Source: an uncultured Eubacteriales bacterium
GTDB taxonomy: Bacteria > Bacillota > Clostridia > Oscillospirales > Oscillospiraceae
Reading direction: 5' to 3'
Length of the DNA stretch: 13,527 nt
Assembly: GCA_905201305.1 (NCBI GenBank)
Contig: CAJKNS010000038.1
Coordinates: 1 to 13,527 of the forward strand
The position numbers were made by a program, and so were the translations under genes. Positions 1 to 6,949 of the stretch are shown here, piece after piece (positions within the stretch are counted from its first letter, which is position 1; the number at the start of each line of letters is the position of its first letter). The notes under the pieces are model-generated. The model did not search any database, was not told the DNA's origin, and worked only from the letters and a program-made list of their open reading frames with translations.

Positions 1-593
1 ATGGCCTGCCGAATCCACCAGGTAGCATAGGTAGAGAACTTATTGCCCTTGGTGTAGTCAAACTTGTCAACTGCGCGAATCAGTCCGGTGTTGCCCTCCT
101 GGATCAGGTCCAGAATGTGAAGCCCGCGGCCGGAATACTTCTTTGCAATGGAAACCACCAGACGGAGATTTGCTTCGGTGAGCTTATCCTTGGCATATTT
201 GTCGCCCTGGGCAACCCTGGCTGCCAGCTCCTGCTCCTCTTCAGCGGTGAGCAGGCGGATCTGACCGATCTCCTTGAGGTACATGCGCACCGGATCATCC
301 AGATTATATTCCGCTGCCAGCTCTACCGGGTCAACCAGCTCTTCCTCTTCTTCGGAGGCTGCGCCCTCGGGTGCATCCAACTCCAGTTCAGCGCCCATAA
401 TCTGAATGCCCATGCTTTCGATGGTGTCGTAGATATGCTCAATCTGCTCGGCGTTGATGTCCAGCTTTTCCAGCACGCTGAGGATTTCTGCGGACTGAAG
501 CACGCCGGATTTCTGCCCCTTTGCCAACAGCGCCAGCACCGGAGCCTTGGCTTCTTCACTCAGTTTATCTGCAGTGTGATTTGTGCTTGCCAT
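1..593 (-). CDS. rpoD: RNA polymerase primary sigma factor (RpoD/SigA), 5' part only
   Basis: This is the N-terminal 197 residues of the housekeeping sigma-70 factor, which directs core RNA polymerase to -35/-10 promoters. The gene runs off the left edge. Seen: an N-terminal region resembling sigma region 1.1 (about 1-75), an acidic run EEEEE near 81-85, region 1.2 starting at DPVRMYLKEIG (100-110), then region 2 with ANLRLVVSIAKKYSGRG (141-157), DLIQEGN (162-168), KFDYTKGNKFSTYATWWIRQ (177-196). The last motif is the region 2.3/2.4 block that melts and reads the -10 element, so the cut falls inside region 2.4. The ATG at 593 is preceded by AAGGA with 8 bases spacing. Region 2 is slightly divergent from the commonest form (GNTGLIRAVDKF) but fits a primary sigma factor better than an alternative one, because regions 1.1 and 1.2 are present. 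Confidence 0.95.
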   Translation of the reverse strand, partial: MASTNHTADKLSEEAKAPVLALLAKGQKSGVLQSAEILSVLEKLDINAEQIEHIYDTIESMGIQIMGAELELDAPEGAASEEEEELVDPVELAAEYNLDDPVRMYLKEIGQIRLLTAEEEQELAARVAQGDKYAKDKLTEANLRLVVSIAKKYSGRGLHILDLIQEGNTGLIRAVDKFDYTKGNKFSTYATWWIRQA

Positions 594-691
594 ATTGCAC
601 TTCCTTCGTATAAAGTGAAGTCCTGCTTATTCAGCCAAAAAGAAATCGCCGTTTATGGCGCACTACGCTGATTTTAAGTTAGGCAACTGTT

Positions 692-720
692 AGCATATCA
701 CAGTGTCAAGAAATGTGCAA
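692..720 (-). promoter_or_regulatory. Likely rpoD promoter
   Basis: Read on the minus strand, TTGCAC (715-720) is separated by 17 bases from TATGCT (692-697), which is preceded by TG at the extended -10 position. Transcription would start near 685, giving a leader of about 90 bases before the rpoD ATG. The -35 box is poor, so the extended -10 would carry most of the recognition. The 594-751 stretch holds no gene. Confidence 0.45.
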
Positions 721-751
721 GTCTTTTTTTCGTTTTTCCTGTGTTTTTTGC

Positions 752-788
752 AAAAAACCTGCTGCCGGAGGTCATCCGGCAGCAGGTT
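752..788 (-). terminator. Rho-independent terminator of the solute-binding protein gene
   Basis: A perfect 14-bp stem, AACCTGCTGCCGGA (756-769) with its complement (775-788), closes a 5-base loop (770-774). On the minus strand it is followed by a T run ending at 752. It lies 26 bases past the stop of the gene at 814-2586, so it should isolate rpoD from that gene. The T run is part of a 16-bp palindrome, GTTTTTTGCAAAAAAC (743-758). Confidence 0.93.
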
Positions 789-813
789 GATTTCTTTGCA
801 GAGGTGACAGCGG

Positions 814-2586
814 TTATGCGTCCTTCTCGGACAGAGCAGCCTGACCGCGATCATAGGCAGTCTGATAGATTTCGGTCATCTCATTCAGACCCATCTCCAC
901 GCAGGTGTCCAGGAACGCCTGATAGTTGCTCATTGGCTCGTCACCCAGGATAAACTTCAGGATCATGCCCTTGGCATAGGTGTCAAGATCGGTGGCGTAG
1001 CTGTTGTACTGCTCCTGTTCGGCAGTGTCCAGGCTCACATAGGCAGGCATGTTATACGCGCCATCCGTCAGGTTTGCCAGCGTATCCACAGCTTCCAGCT
1101 GATCGTCGTTGTAGGAATAGAAGCCCTTCTCCATGTCATAAACGCCAGGGAAATAGACGGAGCCGACGCCGGTGGCATAAAGGTAGGAGGCAAACATGAA
1201 GTTCAGACCGTCGGGGTTGTTGACCACCAGATCGGTCCACTGGGGATCGCCGTTGTCGTCATACTCAAAGGAAACGCCCTCTTCGCCCCAGTTGTACATC
1301 TGCTGACCTTCCTCGGAATAGAGCCAGTTCACCAGCTTCATCAGCGGAATGGGGTCCTCGCAGGCAACGGAGACTGCCCAGGTGTCGCTGTTCTTAATGA
1401 GCTTGGACTCGAATCCAACATGGATTTCATCCACGCCATCCGCCTTGGGATAAGCGGTTGCCTTCAGCTCCATGGCAGTGTTGTCAGGGTTCATATCAAA
1501 AATATTGCTCATGCCCTCTGCGGAGCCGTCTACAAAGGAGCACAGATCGTTTGCCATATCGGTACGGACGGTGGTAATGTCGTTGTCATTGTAGAAGTCG
1601 TCGTTAAACAAGCCCTTCTTGTACCAGTCGTTCATCTTGGTAAGGTAATCCTGGAACGCCTGGGTGGTGAAGGAATGGACCACCTTGCCGTCTACCACAT
1701 TAAAGTTGCCGGGGGTGATGTTAAAGGCAGAGCCCCAGTCGGTATCCATGCCCTGATACTGGAGATAAGCATATGCGCCATAATTGTCCTTACAATAGGT
1801 GAGATACTTCTCATACTGATCCAGGGTGTCCAGCTCGCCAACGCCGGATGCCTCCAGCCAGTCCTTCCGAACGATCATACCCTGATTCTCTGTACCAGCC
1901 TTTTTCAACAGCTGGGCAATGCAGCCCATGTAGCCGGACTGGGTGCGCATGGTCATATAGGCATTGTCGTCAGAGGTCAGAAGATACCAGTAGTTGGGGG
2001 CATACTCCTTGAGGTAGTCATACAGATCAATGATAATGCCGTCGTTAATCGCCTTTTCATGTCCGCTGCTGCCTCCGGCTGCGCCGCTGGAGCTGCCATA
2101 GTAGTTCATAACGCCGATGATGTCGGTATAGTCGCCACCGGCAATCATCAGGTTAAAGGACTCCTGCTCCACAAAGCCGCCTGCCACTGCGTTGAAGTCG
2201 ATATAAACATTGGTTGCCTCGTTAATCATCTTCACCATGGCAACCTGCTGGGAGAAGTCCTCCAGATTCATCATGGTGCTGACATAGGGTGCAACGGGCA
2301 TCCAGCAGCTATAGTGTATCGCTTCTTCCTCAATGGGCAGCGGTACCTCCTGAAGTCCCTGGGGCTCCTCAGGGGTGCTGTCTACTGTGGAATCTGCCAG
2401 AGAAGCCTCCGCGCTGTCCGCAGCAGGCGCGATGGGAGTCTGCGTTTCTGCCGGTGCCTGTTCGCTTTCCTGTGCCGGAGCAGACGCCGGCGCCTGTGAC
2501 GATGCGGAACCGCCGCCGCAGCCAGCCAGCAGTCCAAGACACAGTGCCAGACTCAGCAGCAGAGCCAAAATCTTTTTTGTTTTCAT
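814..2586 (-). CDS. Extracellular solute-binding lipoprotein of an ABC importer
   Basis: A 590-residue lipoprotein expected on the outer face of the membrane, where it would capture a ligand for an ABC permease. The start at 2586 is chosen because GGAGG lies 7 bases upstream and a classic lipoprotein signal begins there: MKTKK, a hydrophobic stretch, then lipobox LLAGC with the lipidated Cys at 23. A longer reading from 2652 would put 22 unrelated residues before the signal. Residues 24-80 are a Ser/Pro/Ala/Glu-rich linker, followed by a family-1 (LplA/UgpB-like) binding fold with segments such as MIAGGDYTDIIGVMNYY and KLVNWLYSEEGQQMYNWGEEG. Family-1 proteins of this size usually bind sugars or oligosaccharides; the ligand is inferred, not seen. 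No permease or ATPase for it is adjacent, and a terminator follows directly. The divergent AraC regulator at 2849 is its likely regulator. Confidence 0.9.
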   Translation of the reverse strand: MKTKKILALLLSLALCLGLLAGCGGGSASSQAPASAPAQESEQAPAETQTPIAPAADSAEASLADSTVDSTPEEPQGLQEVPLPIEEEAIHYSCWMPVAPYVSTMMNLEDFSQQVAMVKMINEATNVYIDFNAVAGGFVEQESFNLMIAGGDYTDIIGVMNYYGSSSGAAGGSSGHEKAINDGIIIDLYDYLKEYAPNYWYLLTSDDNAYMTMRTQSGYMGCIAQLLKKAGTENQGMIVRKDWLEASGVGELDTLDQYEKYLTYCKDNYGAYAYLQYQGMDTDWGSAFNITPGNFNVVDGKVVHSFTTQAFQDYLTKMNDWYKKGLFNDDFYNDNDITTVRTDMANDLCSFVDGSAEGMSNIFDMNPDNTAMELKATAYPKADGVDEIHVGFESKLIKNSDTWAVSVACEDPIPLMKLVNWLYSEEGQQMYNWGEEGVSFEYDDNGDPQWTDLVVNNPDGLNFMFASYLYATGVGSVYFPGVYDMEKGFYSYNDDQLEAVDTLANLTDGAYNMPAYVSLDTAEQEQYNSYATDLDTYAKGMILKFILGDEPMSNYQAFLDTCVEMGLNEMTEIYQTAYDRGQAALSEKDA

Positions 2587-2645
2587 CTCAGTTCCTCCGT
2601 TTCCGGTCGCTTTCCACGGAGCGCGCCCCATGGGAAGCGCCAAAC

Positions 2646-2738
2646 AATTCATAGGGATGTGGTCAATATCCCAAGCTCATAATAACACACTCTGCCGCAG
2701 ATGGAAACTGACAGAAATCAGGTTATACCCTATGAATT
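2646..2738. repeat. 11-bp inverted repeat flanking the binding-protein promoter
   Basis: AATTCATAGGG (2646-2656) and its exact reverse complement CCCTATGAATT (2728-2738) are separated by 71 bases. The arms centre about 61 bases upstream and 21 bases downstream of the predicted start of the minus-strand transcript, roughly eight helical turns apart. The layout suggests paired regulator sites, perhaps for the neighbouring AraC protein; binding is inference. Confidence 0.5.
2679..2707 (-). promoter_or_regulatory. Promoter of the solute-binding protein gene
   Basis: On the minus strand, TTTCCA (2702-2707) lies 17 bases upstream of TATTAT (2679-2684), which is preceded by TGT as an extended -10. 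The transcript would start near 2672 and carry a leader of about 86 bases before the start at 2586. The -35 box is weak, as expected for an activator-dependent promoter. Confidence 0.5.
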
Positions 2739-2762
2739 TTTGACTAGATTCTGAAAAAAACT

Positions 2763-2791
2763 TGATTCCTCAGTATCATATTTGATACTAT
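2763..2791 (+). promoter_or_regulatory. Promoter of the AraC-family gene with an overlapping palindromic operator
   Basis: TTGATT (2763-2768) and TACTAT (2786-2791) are spaced by 17 bases, and TGA before TACTAT makes an extended -10. A 7-bp perfect palindrome with a 4-base centre, AGTATCA-TATT-TGATACT (2772-2789), covers the spacer and part of the -10. A protein bound there would block the polymerase, so it may be an autoregulatory or repressor site. The start would fall near 2798, about 50 bases before the TTG start codon. Confidence 0.45.
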
Positions 2792-2848
2792 ATACAAGGA
2801 ATAATAGGAAGATTGCATCCGAGCTTCCATAAGGAGAGGTGACCGTTC

Positions 2849-4060
2849 TTGAGCAAAGAGCATCCTCAGGATATCTATCTGCTGGACCATCTGGTGTCGC
2901 ATTTAACCAGTCCGCTGTTCATCACCGATGAACGCGAGCTGCGAAAAATGTGCAACGACGCCGGGTTTTATCCCATCGCCCAGCAGTATTGCGTATTGAC
3001 CGCGCGCATTGAACGTTGGAGCACCGTCTTTTCCACCTCCGAATGGCAGGAGGTCATCCGGCATCACTTTTTCGTGCTCTCCAACATGTTCACCGAGCTG
3101 CTCAATGAAGAAAATATCGCCGTTGCTGCGGAAAAGGACTATCAAATGGTGTGTATCATCAATTTGAAGCAGTCCTGGGAAGAATTCAGCCAGAGTATAT
3201 CCCCGATTTTGCTCCAGGTGATGGAGGCACTGGACACGGAATTTGATATCAGCGTCACCATGGCGCTCAGCGATCTGGCACAGGGGCTATGTCAGCTTCC
3301 TCTGGCGTTTTTACATACCCAGGACGCCCTGTGGTACAACGACTTTCTGGGCGCAGACCGTCAGATTCTTTCCTATGACGCGCTCAACAATACCACGTAT
3401 CCCATGATTCATTCGGAGCTGATGGAGCTGGACAAAAAGCTGATTTCCAAGCTCCAGGTGATGGATGTTGCGGGAATCAAATACGTCCTCCACGAGATGA
3501 TCGATCGGGAGTTTATTCAGGAAACTCCTACCGTAAAAATTCTTCAGGTTCGTCTGGGCGGCATTTGCTGCAAAATTCTCGATGTGCTGGACGAGCTGCG
3601 GGATAAAATCGGCGTTGGGCTGTACTATGCGCTGGATCCCGCGCCCAAAATTGCTGAAGCGCAGACACTTGCAGAGCTGACCAGCGCTCTGGACGAGATT
3701 TTCGACGCCATTTGCCGAGCGCAGAATGCTGAGCCCCAGGAGCCAAAGCCGCAGTGGGTGGATAAAATGTCCGCCTATATTCTGGGTCATTATACGGATG
3801 AGACATTGGGTCTGACCGAGGTTTCCTCTGTGTTTGGCATCACGCCCTCTTATGCCACCCGGGTGTTCAAGCAGTACACTGGGCGGGGCATTTATGAAAC
3901 CATTCAGCATGTCCGGCTTACTGCGGCAAAATCTTTGATGCATTCCGATAAAACCATGAAGGAAATCGCCCATTCCGTGGGCTACACCAGCTTTCTCTCC
4001 ATGAATCGGGCGTTCAAAAAGTACGAGGGTGCCACGCCCTCCCAGTTCAAGGGGCATTAA
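2849..4060 (+). CDS. AraC-family transcriptional regulator with a GGDEF-like domain
   Basis: A 403-residue DNA-binding regulator. The C-terminal 100 residues are a typical AraC double helix-turn-helix: first helix pair around LTEVSSVFGITPSYATRVFK (322-341), second around MKEIAHSVGYTSFLSMNRAF (370-389), ending in the family signature GATPSQFK. Residues about 45-185 (segments YCVLTARIERW, FDISVTMALSDLAQG, HTQDALWYNDFLG) match the pattern of the degenerate GGDEF-like domain found in CdaR/YesN-type regulators, without catalytic GGDEF residues. Residues 186-300 are predicted mostly helical. No receiver domain and no membrane segment are seen, so the effector is likely cytoplasmic. The start is TTG, supported by AAGGAG at 2831-2836 (12 bases away) and AGGTGA nearer the start. 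It is divergent from the solute-binding lipoprotein gene and probably controls it. No clear terminator follows its stop. Confidence 0.9.
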   Translation: MSKEHPQDIYLLDHLVSHLTSPLFITDERELRKMCNDAGFYPIAQQYCVLTARIERWSTVFSTSEWQEVIRHHFFVLSNMFTELLNEENIAVAAEKDYQMVCIINLKQSWEEFSQSISPILLQVMEALDTEFDISVTMALSDLAQGLCQLPLAFLHTQDALWYNDFLGADRQILSYDALNNTTYPMIHSELMELDKKLISKLQVMDVAGIKYVLHEMIDREFIQETPTVKILQVRLGGICCKILDVLDELRDKIGVGLYYALDPAPKIAEAQTLAELTSALDEIFDAICRAQNAEPQEPKPQWVDKMSAYILGHYTDETLGLTEVSSVFGITPSYATRVFKQYTGRGIYETIQHVRLTAAKSLMHSDKTMKEIAHSVGYTSFLSMNRAFKKYEGATPSQFKGH

Positions 4061-4107
4061 GGCACCACGCTTCGGTTTTGCGGCACTGCTCCAAAATTGA
4101 CAGATTG

Positions 4108-4139
4108 TTCACACACATTTCCGGATGATGTAGTATAAT
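4108..4139 (+). promoter_or_regulatory. Likely promoter of the small acidic membrane protein gene
   Basis: A consensus TATAAT (4134-4139) lies 60 bases before the start codon at 4199. The best -35 candidate, TTCACA (4108-4113), is 20 bases from it but 17 bases from the overlapping hexamer TAGTAT (4131-4136). Either -10 register is possible. The region lies between the AraC stop and the next gene, where no terminator is seen. Confidence 0.4.
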
Positions 4140-4198
4140 GATGAAAATGATATGGAACGCTGTGCCCCAAACCGCACAGCAGGAAAGGAGCATTTCCT

Positions 4199-4606
4199 AT
4201 GAAAAAGAAGCATCTTGTCAGCGGACTTGCCATTCTCGGTGTCGGCGCCGCAGCAGCCGCTGTAGTTGCCGTAAAGAAGCTGGCAAAGGAAAATACCGAG
4301 CCGGAGGACGCTATTCTGCTGGATCTGGACGGCGATGGTGTTGCCGACGTAGTTCTGGAGGATCTGGACGGCGATGGAAAGATTGATTCCGTAACCGCCA
4401 GTGTACAGCCGCAGGGCGAACCCGCCGAGTCTGCCCCCGAAGCTGCCGCTGAGGCGGAGACTCAGGTGACCTCTGAGGACGTTACCACTGAGAATCCCGA
4501 CCTGATTACCACCATCCCCGCAGCAGAGCCTGCACCGGATGCCCAGGAAACAGAGGTACCCGCTCAGGAGCCTGCACCGGACGCTGCGCAGGAGCCTCAG
4601 GCATGA
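4199..4606 (+). CDS. Small membrane-anchored acidic protein with a doubled DLDGDG motif
   Basis: A 135-residue protein of unknown function. The start has AAAGGAG 8 bases upstream. Residues 6-24 form one Ala/Val-rich membrane segment after a Lys-rich start, followed by KK, with no lipobox or clear cleavage site, so it is probably membrane anchored. Residues about 38-63 contain two tandem units, LLDLDGDGVADVV and LEDLDGDGKIDSV. The DxDGDGxxD pattern resembles the calcium-binding loops of VCBS/FG-GAP, thrombospondin type 3 or dockerin-like repeats; metal binding is inferred. The remaining half is a low-complexity Pro/Ala/Glu-rich tail. A 14-bp exact direct repeat (4526-4539 and 4568-4581, 42 bases apart and in frame) encodes the repeated EPAPDA there, suggesting growth by slippage or duplication. 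It has its own terminator directly downstream. I do not recognise a named family. Confidence 0.8.
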   Translation: MKKKHLVSGLAILGVGAAAAAVVAVKKLAKENTEPEDAILLDLDGDGVADVVLEDLDGDGKIDSVTASVQPQGEPAESAPEAAAEAETQVTSEDVTTENPDLITTIPAAEPAPDAQETEVPAQEPAPDAAQEPQA

Positions 4607-4618
4607 CCACATAATCTC

Positions 4619-4658
4619 AAATCCGACTTCACACTTCCTGTGTGAGGTCGGATTTTTC
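4619..4658 (+). terminator. Rho-independent terminator after the small acidic protein gene
   Basis: A 16-bp stem (4619-4634 with 4640-4655) contains one G-U pair and a 5-base loop TTCCT, and runs into TTTTT at 4653-4657. The A run on the other side could also allow termination on minus. The TTGACC box of the next promoter begins at the base after this terminator. Confidence 0.9.
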
Positions 4659-4687
4659 TTGACCCCATTCATTTACTGTGATACCAT
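4659..4687 (+). promoter_or_regulatory. Promoter of the broken SLH-amidase gene
   Basis: TTGACC (4659-4664), a 17-base spacer and TACCAT (4682-4687) preceded by TGA form an extended -10 promoter. It sits directly against the upstream terminator. The transcript would start near 4694, so the relic may still be transcribed up to the terminator at 5435. Confidence 0.55.
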
Positions 4688-4700
4688 TGATTTGAAATTT

Positions 4701-5424
4701 ATGCTGAAGCAGGTGAAAAACACGAAAAAGAAAATGGCAAAGCTTTTGGCACTGCTGCTGGCTGTCCTTCTCTGCTGCTCCTCCCTTTCTGCCCTGGCAG
4801 CAGACGAAGCAGCCGGAGCAAGCAGCGCAGCGGAAGCAGACAGCACAGCAGAACCGGAGAAACCAGCAGGAATGGACGCATTTATCCCGTCGCAGCTGCC
4901 GGATCCGCTTCCCTTTGCGGATGTTCCCACGGATGCCTACTACTATCCCAGCGTTCAGCTGCTCTACGCCCTTGGGCTGGCGCAGGGAAAGAGCGACACA
5001 CAATTTGTTCCCGCCGGTACCCTTACCATGGCGGAATGCGCCACACTGGCGGTTCGCATTTACGAGCTGTACCACGGCTTGCAGTCCGATTTTACCCCGC
5101 CGGAGGGCAGCCCCTGGTATCAGGTATATCTGGAAAAAGCAGAGGAATACGGGCTTCTTCCGGAGGGACTTCCTGCGCCCACCGCAAGTCTCTCCCGTCT
5201 GGATGCAGAATATGGCAGGCTTGGGCTTCTACAATCGCGGTGTTACGCGCCGGAGCTTTGTGGTACCAACCACAATTCTCCGCAAGGGCATTCCCTGCGG
5301 TCTGCTGGAAACCTGCTTTATTGACAGCTCCTCCGACATGCGCCGCTATGCCGGTGACCGTCAGGCAGTTGCCGACGCCATTGCCAGCGGCATTGCAAAG
5401 GGTCTTGGGCTAATTGATGGATAA
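4701..5424 (+). pseudogene. Broken SLH-domain N-acetylmuramoyl-L-alanine amidase (internal deletion and frame shift)
   Basis: Two parts of a cell-wall enzyme are joined out of frame. The first frame (from 4701) has a secretion signal (KKKMAK, then LLALLLAVLL, with ALAAD as likely cleavage site). It continues with a Ser/Ala/Glu linker, an SLH domain starting at PFADVPTDAYYYPSVQ with QFVPAGTLTMAEC, and the start of a second SLH unit ending near SRLDAEY. From about 5200 that frame becomes nonsense and stops at 5324. The neighbouring frame, ending at TAA 5422-5424, then reads MQNMAGLGFYNRGVTRRSF, ILRKGIPCGLLETCFIDSSS and AIASGIAKGLGL. This is the C-terminal part of an Amidase_3 domain including the catalytic-Glu segment (LLETCFID). 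The zinc-binding N-terminal part of the amidase is absent, so a plain sequencing error cannot explain it. The intact parent would have anchored to and cut peptidoglycan. Start uncertain: ATG 4701, GTG 4713 or ATG 4734 are in frame and none has a good ribosome binding site. Confidence 0.8.
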
Positions 5425-5434
5425 CGATCGATAG

Positions 5435-5469
5435 AAAAATCCCGTCAGAGCTGCTCTGACGGGATTTTT
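5435..5469. terminator. Bidirectional terminator between convergent genes
   Basis: A perfect 16-bp stem, AAAAATCCCGTCAGAG (5435-5450) with its complement (5454-5469), closes a 3-base loop. It begins with five A and ends with five T, so it can stop transcription in both directions. It lies between the plus-strand amidase relic and the minus-strand MFS gene. Confidence 0.93.
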
Positions 5470-5479
5470 ATGGAATGAA

Positions 5480-6688
5480 TCAGATATTCTTTCCAGCCTT
5501 GCCGCAGAACCAATGGAGCCAGGACATCAGAATCACCGGCACTACGCAAACCACTGCGCACAGGATGAAGATGGGAGTAAAGCTGCTGCCTGCCGCAGAA
5601 GCGGAAATCTTACCAAACAGCACCGAGGAAATGGCAATGGAGATCATCACCAGGCCATAGTTGGTGCCGGAGTTCTTGGCGCCGAACAGTTCAGTGGAAA
5701 TCACCGGATTGATACCGGAGGTTCCGCCATAGGCAAATGCCACCAGGAACACTGCCAGCAAATAGCTTGCTGCGCCGTTTGCAAAGATCAGCCCAACGCA
5801 AGCCAGCGCGGAAATCACACAGCAAACGATAATCGAGCGGGTCCGTCCCAGCTTGTCGGACACCATAGGCGCCAGGATTCGACCTGCCGCATTGGCAGCG
5901 CCGGTGAGCATAACGGCAATGACGCCGATGTGAGAGGACATTCCGCGCTCCATGGCAATATCCTTAATAAAGGGGATGATTACCAGATATGCGCCGGAGG
6001 ACAGGATCATGGACACCACCTGGCAGTAGTAAATTGGCGTCCGGAGCACCTCAGAGGGGGTAAACTGCTTGAATTCGTCCGGACGAAGCACCTTGCTTGC
6101 CTTTTCCATGTAATAGGAGGGATCCGGCTGCACCACAAAGAAGGAGCAGATCACGGTAATGATGCCAAACACAATGGCAAGAATCCGGAAGGTTTCGGTG
6201 AGTCCCATATTCTCCAGCATCTTGTTGACCACAGGAGAAAGCACCATCACGGAAGCGCCGAAGAAAAATACGGTGATACCGGTAATCAGACCGTTTTTAT
6301 CCGCAAACCATTTTTGCAGGGCATAGAGCACCGTGCAATAAGCAAAGCCGCAGCCAAGACCGGAGCAGACCGAATAGGTCAGATACAGCATCCAGGGCTC
6401 CGCATTTCCGAGGCAGGAAGTCAGATAAATCCCAACCGAGAACATCAGACAGCCCACCAGGGTAATTGCCCGAGGGTCCAGCTTCGACTGCACCAGTCCG
6501 CCCAGAATATTGCCCACCACAAAGCAGGCAATCATCAGTGCAGAGGTCATTGCCACGTCACCCACAGACCAGCCGTGGTATTCCACCACATAGGGCTGAA
6601 AGATGGACCACATATACAAAATGCCCACGCAGAGCATAATGAGCAGTCCGCCAACCAGCGTTCCATTCCGTTTTGCATTTACACTCAT
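5480..6688 (-). CDS. MFS transporter, OFA (oxalate/formate antiporter-like) family
   Basis: A 402-residue, 12-segment membrane transporter. Family marks seen: the N-terminal GLLIMLCVGILYMWSIFQPY segment, SVCSGLGCGFAYCTVLYALQ (106-125) followed by KWFADKNGLITGITVFFFGAS, a cytoplasmic loop around 195-215 after PDPSYY, the MFS loop motif VSDKLGRTRS (277-286), and FAYGGTSGINPVISTELFG (318-336). These fit OFA transporters, which carry small organic anions. A lone Lys at 360 lies in predicted segment 11, about where OxlT has its essential Lys355; I have not aligned them. The start at 6688 has GAGGAGA about 8 bases upstream. It has its own promoter and is followed by a bidirectional terminator. Its place after the dehydrogenase and flavoenzyme genes, same strand, suggests it imports their substrate or exports the product. 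Substrate unknown. Confidence 0.9.
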   Translation of the reverse strand: MSVNAKRNGTLVGGLLIMLCVGILYMWSIFQPYVVEYHGWSVGDVAMTSALMIACFVVGNILGGLVQSKLDPRAITLVGCLMFSVGIYLTSCLGNAEPWMLYLTYSVCSGLGCGFAYCTVLYALQKWFADKNGLITGITVFFFGASVMVLSPVVNKMLENMGLTETFRILAIVFGIITVICSFFVVQPDPSYYMEKASKVLRPDEFKQFTPSEVLRTPIYYCQVVSMILSSGAYLVIIPFIKDIAMERGMSSHIGVIAVMLTGAANAAGRILAPMVSDKLGRTRSIIVCCVISALACVGLIFANGAASYLLAVFLVAFAYGGTSGINPVISTELFGAKNSGTNYGLVMISIAISSVLFGKISASAAGSSFTPIFILCAVVCVVPVILMSWLHWFCGKAGKNI

Positions 6689-6752
6689 TTTAACATCTCC
6701 TCATATCCGTAAAAGAGGCGCCATTTTTCAGCGCTCCTTGATTTACGCCCCT

Positions 6753-6781
6753 ATCATACGGAAATTTGGTTACAATGTAAA
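6753..6781 (-). promoter_or_regulatory. Promoter of the MFS transporter gene
   Basis: On minus, TTTACA (6776-6781), 17 bases, then TATGAT (6753-6758); transcription would start near 6746, leaving a leader of about 58 bases. The -35 lies in a small palindrome TTACA-A-TGTAA (6770-6780). The word ACGGAAAT (6758-6765) next to the -10 also occurs at the dehydrogenase promoter (9783-9790), hinting at shared control. The rest of 6782-6892 is AT-rich with three GTTAC words (6769, 6817, 6831) and no gene. Confidence 0.6.
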
Positions 6782-6892
6782 ACGCAGTTTCAATGTTTTA
6801 CTACATCTATTTGGTTGTTACTAATTTACCGTTACGTCATGTGAATGTAGCGTTTTTTATGATTTCCCCGACATTTTATATGCGAATTGTAC

Positions 6893-6928
6893 AAAACCGC
6901 CGTGTCCACTGGTGACAACGGCGGTTTT
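6893..6928 (-). terminator. Terminator after the flavoenzyme gene
   Basis: AAAACCGCCG (6893-6902) pairs with CGGCGGTTTT (6919-6928), and GTC/GAC extends the stem past a small bulge. On minus the stem ends in a T run. It lies 22 bases beyond the stop of the gene at 6950 and separates the dehydrogenase-flavoenzyme operon from the MFS gene. Confidence 0.85.
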
Positions 6929-6949
6929 TGGATTTAAAATTTGTGCAAA

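Noticed and set aside
117..671. Plus-strand open frame of 184 codons opposite rpoD
   Set aside because: It is antisense to a clearly conserved sigma factor, has no ribosome binding site and its translation shows no family features.
704..709. Perfect minus-strand TTGACA upstream of rpoD as the -35 box
   Set aside because: No acceptable -10 hexamer lies 16-18 bases downstream; the TTGCAC/TATGCT pair fits better.
1420..2499. Plus-strand open frame of 359 codons opposite the solute-binding protein
   Set aside because: It mirrors the codon pattern of the real gene; the His/Val/Ile-rich translation is typical of an antisense shadow.
2587..2652. 22-residue N-terminal extension of the solute-binding protein
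   Set aside because: The internal ATG at 2586 has a proper GGAGG and begins a standard lipoprotein signal; the extension has neither.
4097..4139. TTGACA (4097-4102) with TATAAT (4134-4139) as one consensus promoter
   Set aside because: The spacer is 31 bases, far beyond what sigma-70 tolerates.
4915..5424. A separate intact amidase gene starting at 4915
   Set aside because: Only the part after about 5200 resembles an amidase; before that the frame is a shadow of the SLH reading and lacks zinc-binding motifs, a signal peptide and a ribosome binding site.
5513..6712. Plus-strand open frame of 399 codons opposite the MFS gene
   Set aside because: The His/Gln-rich translation without hydrophobic segments is the complement of a membrane-protein gene, and the minus frame has clear family motifs.
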